A stretch of 24,371 nt of DNA from Amanita rubescens (lineage: Eukaryota > Basidiomycota > Agaricomycetes > Agaricales > Amanitaceae), in the NCBI GenBank assembly GCA_015039365.1, contig WION01000684.1, forward strand, positions 1-24,371, given 5' to 3'. Below, in pieces: positions 18,720 to 24,371 of the stretch. The translations under genes were made by a program, and so were the position numbers. Under the pieces are notes generated by a model that had not been told where the DNA came from, did not search any database, and saw nothing but the letters and a program-made list of their open reading frames with translations. The first letter of the stretch is position 1. The number at the start of each line of letters is the position of its first letter.

Positions 18720-19605
18720 ATGCGCCTTACATCCATCGCTCTTGCATTCCTCTTCCTTATCAACGTCCTCGCGACGCCAATCAACCTCCCGCATGGCAAT
18801 GCCGTGGGATTGAGAGTATGTTGTTGGATAAATTGTCTCCGAATATTCTGAACTGTTTGTATTATCAGAGACGATCTCCAAACGAACATGATACACCTGG
18901 CAAGGTCGCTGCTCCCAAGACCCGTACTACTACCTCACTCCAAAAGGGGGGAAATGGCTCTACAACGGAGAAAGCAGCGGCCAAGTGCAAGCGTGCGACG
19001 CCTAACGAGCTCCTCGAGGCCGTGAGGAAAGGTAAAGTTGGCAGCAAACTCCAGGAAAGCAAGGCCTCCAGCGTCTACCACCTGACTACGAGAGTTGACA
19101 ATGAGGATGTAATCCTGAAGGTGGTCCGTGGAACGGGCATAGAAAGGATGAAGGCAGGTGAAGCATGGGCTCTTGAAAACGTCCAGCAGTTGCTCGGCTG
19201 GGGATACACGCCCAACGAAAAATTGTTCTATCTCTTTATGAAAAATATGGGCGTTCCATTATCGCAGACTGGGGCGACGTTCGCAAATGATCACCAGCAG
19301 GTCGAGAAACTACAGCGCGAAGCGGAAAAAACCTACTTGTCACGCTACCATTTAGAACACGAGTAAGAGTGTTACTATTCAGTTGGAACTAATGACATAC
19401 AGTTGATTGTAGCGACCATGACGAAAGCCCGAGAAACTGGGCGTTCAGGAAAGTTGGCGGCGAATGGCGAGCAGAACTGGTAGACTGGGAGTTCTTCAAG
19501 CTGGAAAGCGGCTATAAAGGTTACAAAGATCCGCCAGCACCGTTTGAAATAGATCCGGCATGCGGCTATTTTGTGCCTCCGATGATGGAGAGATACATAT
19601 ATTAG
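18720..19605 (+). CDS. Secreted kinase-like-fold protein, array copy 3 (260 aa, 3 exons)
   Basis: Exons: 18720-18815, 18869-19362, 19413-19605. It has the signal peptide MRLTSIALAFLFLINVLA and the RRR junction. It diverges from copies 1/2 mainly between ELLEAVR and SVYHLTT, where the insertion-prone segment KGKVGSKLQESKA replaces the corresponding residues. Kinase-like markers remain: VILKV (Lys), GEAWAL (Glu), LFYLFMKNMG, HDDHD, NWAFRK and LVDWE. It ends EIDPACGYFVPPMMERYIY, a different C-terminus from copies 1/2 but like that of copy 4. Its 3' flank also groups with copy 4. Confidence 0.85.
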
Positions 19606-20627
19606 AGTAGGGCAGTAGAAAGTAGTAAAATGAGGCGTCGGAATGAATTGGGCGCCTTAATGTGGAAAAGCCGTACACTCAAAACTGGCGACCGCCTCGC
19701 ATATTCCAACAGATTTGTCTGCTAGGACCTTGAAAATATGTAGCGCTCCAATGGGACCTGCACTGGTTAATCTTGGCTGTAAGGGATACGAACTGTGCGC
19801 GCGTTGATGCTACTACTCACGGTGCTTTCATCACGAATTTGTAGTGATGGTAACAACTCTTGCTCGGCTGATCACCGTCCAACTCGTGTCGGCGTGAGTG
19901 GCCAGTTAGTCTCCCGTAGTCAGACCAATAAATTCGGTCTTTTTTGACGTGATGCACGACGACACTCATATATGGTCTGATAGCAATGGACGGTCTCTAA
20001 CCGGTGTTCCCTTTTTTCGCACGCCTGTTTCCAAATCGGGCTTATCTATAGTCACGTGTAAGCGCGTCCCTCGCTTAGATTGTTGAATGCTCGACGCGCT
20101 GGCACCATTGAGGATGGATCTGTCGTGTCCTGTACCTTTGACGCCTCTGCGACCACCCGTTTTGGCCAATGCGAACCTCAACGGACCATGTATACAGCCA
20201 TACCAATCCCCTTCGGCTTCTACCCGCAAGAGAAAGGGGATCAAAGGGTAGATTCATGATCTTCAGTATTGACCGGCAGAGGGCAAATCCCTCGGGTGTG
20301 CTAAAGCGAAAGGCTTCGCTCGCCATATCAGGGTGGCGCGACGGCGCGTCGGCGGCGCGTCAAATTAGCGTGTTAGGTAAGCAATGCTCAGTACATGTGA
20401 CCTTATCTATGATTTGTAAGCTACTCAGTGTGGGAAATTATCGAACACCGGTTCGAGCCTGCCATAACAAACAGACTAGTGGCCAGTGGGGTTACGAAGG
20501 TTTGAAAGAGGCAGCAGCCAGCGTAGTGTCCAGTCGAGCTAGCTAGAGCTGACCTGAGAGTAAGCTCGTGTTAGAAAATTTTCGTAATGTACCGAAATTA
20601 CAGTCACCTCTTGATCACAATCGCCTC
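19606..20627. other. Enlarged spacer between array copies 3 and 4
   Basis: The first 200 nt or so match the 3' flank of copy 4 (GGCAGTAGAAAGTAGTAAAA and following). About 800 nt beyond that have no counterpart in the other spacers and may be an insertion. Open frames here (for example 19966-20244 on the minus strand) show no family resemblance. A GC-rich tandem GGCGCGTC lies near 20344-20361, next to tRNA-like promoter boxes. Confidence 0.45.
20366..20460 (+). other. tRNA-like A and B box pair, possible SINE head
   Basis: TAGCGTGTTAGG (20366-20377) resembles a polymerase III A box and GGTTCGAGCCT (20450-20460) is close to the B-box consensus. The distance exceeds that of a normal tRNA. The T-arm and acceptor stems do not pair, so it is not a working tRNA. 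It may be a relic of a tRNA-derived short interspersed element or chance. Confidence 0.25.
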
Positions 20628-20803
20628 AAGCTCCGGATCAGCTCGGTTCCGAGCTCGTTGCCCGTATCGTCGCGTTGTGATGTCCAACATTATCATAATC
20701 TCACTCCAGCCGATATAAAACACTGCCAAGTGTTGCTGATGAATCCCCAGGCTGGTTCCTCCACATCTTCTCAACGCTGGGTGTTCCTCATATTCGATCT
20801 ACA
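20628..20803 (+). promoter_or_regulatory. Array promoter module, copy 4
   Basis: Contains the inverted repeat AGCTCGG-TT-CCGAGCT (20640-20655), the block CGTCGCGTTGTGATG, a single TATAAAA at 20714-20720 and the 5' UTR hairpin at 20773-20785, in which one pair has become G-U but the stem is kept. Confidence 0.75.
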
Positions 20804-21683
20804 ATGCGCCTTACATCCATCGCTCTTGCATTCCTCTTCCTTATCAACGTCCTCGCGACGCCAATCAACCCCTTACGTGGCAACGTCGTGGCATTGAGAG
20901 TATGTTGTTGGATAAATCATCCCCGAATATTCTGAACTGCTTTCATCATCAGAGGCGATCTCCGAACGAACATGATACACCTGGCAAGGTCGCTACTCCC
21001 AAGACCCGTACTACTACCTCACTCCAAAAGGGTGGAAATGGCTCTACAATGGAGACCAAGTGCAAGCGTGCGACACCTAACGAGCTCATCAAGGCCCTGA
21101 GTACAGCTGACACCGAACGTCAGTTCCCCACAGACAAGGACTGCATCGTCTACCCTCTGACCACGAAAGTTGACAATGAGAATGTGATCCTGAAAGTGAT
21201 CCACAATGGAATGGGGGAGGAAGAGGAGATCAAAGATGAAGCATGGGCTCTTGAGAACGTGAAGCAGTTGCTCGGCTGGGCACACACGCCCGACAAAAAG
21301 TTGTACTATCTCTTTATGAAAAATATGGGTGTTCCATTATCGCAGACGACGTTCGCAAATGATTACCGGCAGGTCCGGAAACTCCAGCGCAAAGCGGAAG
21401 AATTCTACCTCTCACACTACCATTTACGGCACGAGTAAGAGTGTTGCTATTCAGTTGGAACCAATCACTTTACACAATTGATTATAGCGACCATGGCAAA
21501 GACACGAAGAACTGGGTGTACAGGAAAGCTGGCGGCGAGTGGCGAGCAGAACTGATCGACTGGGAGTGCTTCACCAGAGAAGACGGCTATGAAGGTTATA
21601 AAAATCCGCCAGAACCGTTTGAGATAGATCCGAATTGCGGTTATTTTGTGCCAGAGAAATACCTACGTTACATAAGGCAGTAG
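20804..21683 (+). CDS. Secreted kinase-like-fold protein, array copy 4 (257 aa, 3 exons)
   Basis: Exons: 20804-20899, 20953-21434, 21488-21683. It has the signal peptide MRLTSIALAFLFLINVLA, a pro-region and the RRS junction. Its segment after ELIKALS (TADTERQFPTDKDC) differs from all other copies. Markers kept: VILKV, DEAWAL, LYYLFMKNMG, HDDHG, NWVYRK and LIDWE. The C-terminus EIDPNCGYFVPEKYLRYIRQ aligns with copy 3. The linker after the RRS site is four residues shorter than in copy 3 (no EKAAAK block before KCKRATP). The intron-1 hairpin arms are eroded here. The gene is intact. Confidence 0.85.
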
Positions 21684-22221
21684 AAAGTAGTAAAATTAAG
21701 GGTCGGAGGGCACCCTAAATATGGAAAAGCCATCGCATGTTCGAACAGATCTGCCCGCCACTGGGACCTTGAAATATCCGTAGTGCTCAATGGAACCTGC
21801 ACTGGCAGTTTAGGATACAATTCACTGTGCATTGGTGCTACTGGTATCGGACCTCGGTGGCTGTGCTGCTTCGACATTCGCTCAGAATGCGGAGATGTGT
21901 AATCTTATGTTGTTCGGGGGCCATCAACCCTGTCAACGGCAGTGTTCCAAATTTAGCTGGACAGCAGGCATGATCGGAATGATATTAGTTCCGCGTTCCT
22001 TTGGATTCACCATCTACACTCATGCCATTTTGCAACGGCTACATGCTATACATACTCTATCGCACTATTTCACTGTGCGCAGGCCAAGCTGTGGTACGTA
22101 CGTTGTCCTTTGTTCAAACTTCAATTCACCAAAATGATCGATGAGCACATCGCTTCCGAACGTCCAAGTTACGGCAGACTTTGATTAGGTTTTCATGTCA
22201 TTCTTGACACGCAGCACATAG
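21684..22221. other. Intergenic between the array and the membrane-protein gene
   Basis: The first 150 nt or so match the 3' flank of copy 3. The remainder has only short open frames without splice context. Confidence 0.4.
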
Positions 22222-22229
22222 TATAAAAG
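22222..22229 (+). promoter_or_regulatory. TATA box of the membrane-protein gene
   Basis: TATAAAAG lies 58 nt upstream of the chosen start codon at 22280, a position that supports the start. Confidence 0.55.
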
Positions 22230-22279
22230 GCTCTTTTGATGAATGTGACATTCGTGCCCCACACCTCCCCTTCTCCAAC

Positions 22280-23724
22280 ATGCGGCGACAGCTCTCAAAG
22301 GTAAAGCAAAGTACGTCCTTCAAATCTGGTTTTTTTGATTATTGGGCTCAACGTATCAAGTCATCGAAAGAATCAAAGGTTTCTTGCTTCCAACGTCCAC
22401 CGAACAATTCAAAGAAATCGAGGTGTGTATCGTCGATAACGGTCAAGCACTTGTTAACGTTGTTAAATAAGGGGGACATAAAGCGGTGTTATGAGCATGA
22501 TATTGAAACTTTGAGGAGGGATCGAAACACGTTGAAATACCTGGTGATTTCTTCCGCCCTCCGCTTTCTTACCTTTCTAACTTTGGAATTAGGTGCTGGC
22601 GTCACGTAACAAGCGGACGGAAATGCTGGATGAGCTGCGCAGCACACTGCCGGACCTCGCTATCAGGGAAAAGTATGGTACAGAGATCGCTGGCCCGGTT
22701 CGTAGTTCCCGCCAAGCTGTCCTCCGCGATGTGTTTAAATCAGGTTCTAGAGCGTATCGGAGAACTTACTGAACGAAAAAGTGCCACGTCTTTCGACGCT
22801 TCAGCCCGACATGGATCCTCTCACTGCTGATCAAGAAGATCTGTTGAAAGCGTATTTGGAGCACGTCAAGACGACTCGTTTATTGAGAGAACATGTACGG
22901 TTCACGTCGCTTTCAATGTTGCTGTCCTATTGATATTCCTTCAATGAAGCTTCGCGATATCGATGGGGATCTGGAGGAATTCAAGTATACGGTCGACACC
23001 CAAGCCGTCGCAGAGCTCACCAATTATCGTGGACTTCATGATTGGGGAGAGGTGCGATATATCGGTATTCGCAGCCCTTTTGTTTGACACGTTTGACCAG
23101 GCAATGCGGCAATTCACGGGCAACTATGCAACAGGTCTGGGAACACTTTCCATCGCAGGTGCTGGCTTGGTATATTCCACGATATTTAGGTACGCGCGTG
23201 TCTTTTTGTTGGGTTTATGGTGCTAATCATATTCCCAGCGGAAATGGAGAGGTGTCCCTCATGACTCTCACATTTCCACTCTTCACAGTCGGATTTCTGA
23301 TTCCAGGCTTTGTGTATATTGGGATAGGCTGGGCCGCAAGTGTTCCCAAGGGAATGACTTTTGCAAGCCAGAGGTTCTGGACCTACGCCACATTGTAGGT
23401 GTCCCGCTAAACCCAACCTTTAACGATGGTAATATTGAATATAATGCCAGTCTTGCCCTTTTCATTGCAACAGTAATGGTCGTCGGTGCCATCGTCATCG
23501 TAAACATAACCATTTTCCAACTCCGTTTGCACGAAGGTGCTTTCACTGTCGTCGAAACTGCTGGTATCATCTCCCTTGCTTTCTCCGGTTCCGTCATCGC
23601 CGTGGCGTTCATGGCTTTCTTCATCGGTCTCTTCTCTCACAAAATGAGGACTTCGGTTCGGGACCATTTGAAAAAAATCACCAGCAAGGAGCGCGAGGCG
23701 TTGAATACATATGAGCATGTATAA
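22280..23724 (+). CDS. Four-helix membrane protein of unknown function (349 aa, 9 exons)
   Basis: Exons: 22280-22310, 22361-22422, 22472-22543, 22593-22743, 22782-22894, 22950-23051, 23101-23189, 23239-23394, 23451-23724; every junction keeps frame and the introns are 38-60 nt. The first half (1-185) is charged and probably helical, with coiled-coil-like stretches (DIETLRRDRNTLKYL, DEDLLKAYLEHV-type). It is followed by four hydrophobic helices at about 188-206, 213-240, 260-283 and 297-320. A basic tail (FSHKMRTSVRDHLKKI) ends the protein. No signal peptide. I do not recognise the family; the layout suggests a cytosolic N-domain anchored in an inner membrane. Exon 1 is only 31 nt and is the least certain part; the TATA box supports it. 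Confidence 0.75.
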
Positions 23725-24189
23725 ATGTTCATGTTTTGGATATTTACGACACATCACGAGTATCATGCCTGTTGTTAATTCGTCTTCTGTACCATCAATG
23801 TCATGTTGTAAGCGGAGATCACGAGTTGAGGCGGAGAAAGTCGGAACAACCACGAGTGCTGAAAACATACGCAGCACAGTCGTCTTTGCGCATCTCAAGC
23901 ATCCTTCCAAGCCCTCCCCGACAGCGAGGCCAAATGTAGATGACAAGTGCGCACGGACCACGGTTCAAAGACTAGATTCTCACGTTTACTTTTATTCCAA
24001 ACTCTCCCTAACCTCGTTCTGAGTCTGAGCGGAAACTGAATCGGAGTGAGCATCTTTTCTTTTCTTCTTCCTCCTAACGTTCTAGCTTTGAGAACTATAC
24101 TGACCATGCATACGATGTTCCCTCTGGCTGCCGCGCAGAAAATTTCCCATTTTTTACAGTAATCCCCGGCCCACGCAATTTGACCTGAA
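23725..24189. other. Intergenic between the membrane-protein gene and the right-edge gene
   Basis: Probably the 3' flank of the membrane-protein gene and the promoter of the next gene. A pyrimidine-rich tract lies at about 24054-24072. No gene seen; minus-strand frames here are antisense of ordinary sequence. Confidence 0.4.
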
Positions 24190-24371
24190 ATGTCGTCAGA
24201 TGAGCAGTCCAATACGAGTCAGGCCGAGTCTGCTGCACAAGATCACTCATATCCACCATCCGTGGTTAATTTTTCTCCCCAACTACTTGGTGGGGCTACA
24301 CACGTCACAGTTCCCCCGATCGGCGCCTACCCGCCACATTTCTTTGCCTATGCACATCCCCAAGATGGAAA
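24190..24371 (+). CDS. N-terminus of an unidentified protein, cut by the window edge
   Basis: An ATG at 24190 opens a frame without stops to the window end (60 codons): MSSDEQSNTSQAESAAQDH, then a Pro/His/Tyr-rich part including PPIGAYPPHFFAYAHP. A polar, disordered, Ser/Gln-rich start with aromatic-Pro motifs is common in fungal transcription regulators, but no domain is visible and no family can be named. Confidence 0.5.
   Translation, partial: MSSDEQSNTSQAESAAQDHSYPPSVVNFSPQLLGGATHVTVPPIGAYPPHFFAYAHPQDG

Noticed and set aside
20366..20475. A functional intron-containing tRNA gene
   Set aside because: The T-arm stem does not pair and no matching acceptor stem is found around the A and B boxes.

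Overview
The window looks like nuclear DNA of a basidiomycete fungus, probably an agaricomycete. Genes are split by many very short introns (36 to about 70 nt) with fungal GT...AG borders. The recognisable families (Hpc2/ubinuclein, F-box proteins with LRR-like tails, a proteinase K-type subtilase, a small beta-trefoil-like protein, an Argonaute fragment) also fit. There are no bacterial-style operons. All gene models come from reading splice sites and frames by eye; no database search was possible.

Layout. Positions 1-165 hold a decayed or partial subtilase piece on the plus strand, facing a full multi-exon subtilase on the minus strand (664-2911). From 2912 to 7612 is a gene-poor, decayed stretch: low-complexity Ser/Thr/Pro-rich sequence (about 3730-4400), a short unidentified two-exon minus-strand gene (4909-5367), nested inverted repeats (6437-6519) and a broken F-box/LRR relic (about 6590-7200). 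A complete 138-residue beta-trefoil-like gene lies on the minus strand (7613-8239). An orphan fragment of an Argonaute linker-2 region follows (about 9045-9220).

The one clear housekeeping gene is an HPC2/ubinuclein homologue (9911-12439, 8 exons, 717 residues), a subunit of the HIR histone H3-H4 chaperone complex. A roughly 1.5-kb segment made of its last exon, its 3' flank and a convergent F-box gene has been tandemly duplicated. This gives two intact F-box paralogues (12534-13852 and 14339-15655) and an orphan copy of the HPC2 terminal exon (14188-14240).

Positions 16024-21683 carry the most striking element: four tandem, same-strand, three-exon genes for small secreted proteins of 257-265 residues. 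Each has a signal peptide, a Kex2-like Arg-Arg-Arg site and a reduced protein-kinase/aminoglycoside-phosphotransferase-like core. Each sits behind its own copy of a conserved promoter and 5' UTR module. Intron 1 of the first two copies can form a perfect 11-bp hairpin that covers the 3' splice site. Intron 2 interrupts the putative catalytic loop with a conserved stop at the donor site. I consider this array the best candidate for an undescribed system.

The right end holds a nine-exon gene for a four-helix membrane protein (22280-23724) and the start of an unidentified plus-strand gene (24190 to the window edge). The window reads as a fast-evolving accessory region of duplicated and decayed genes around a single conserved chromatin gene.
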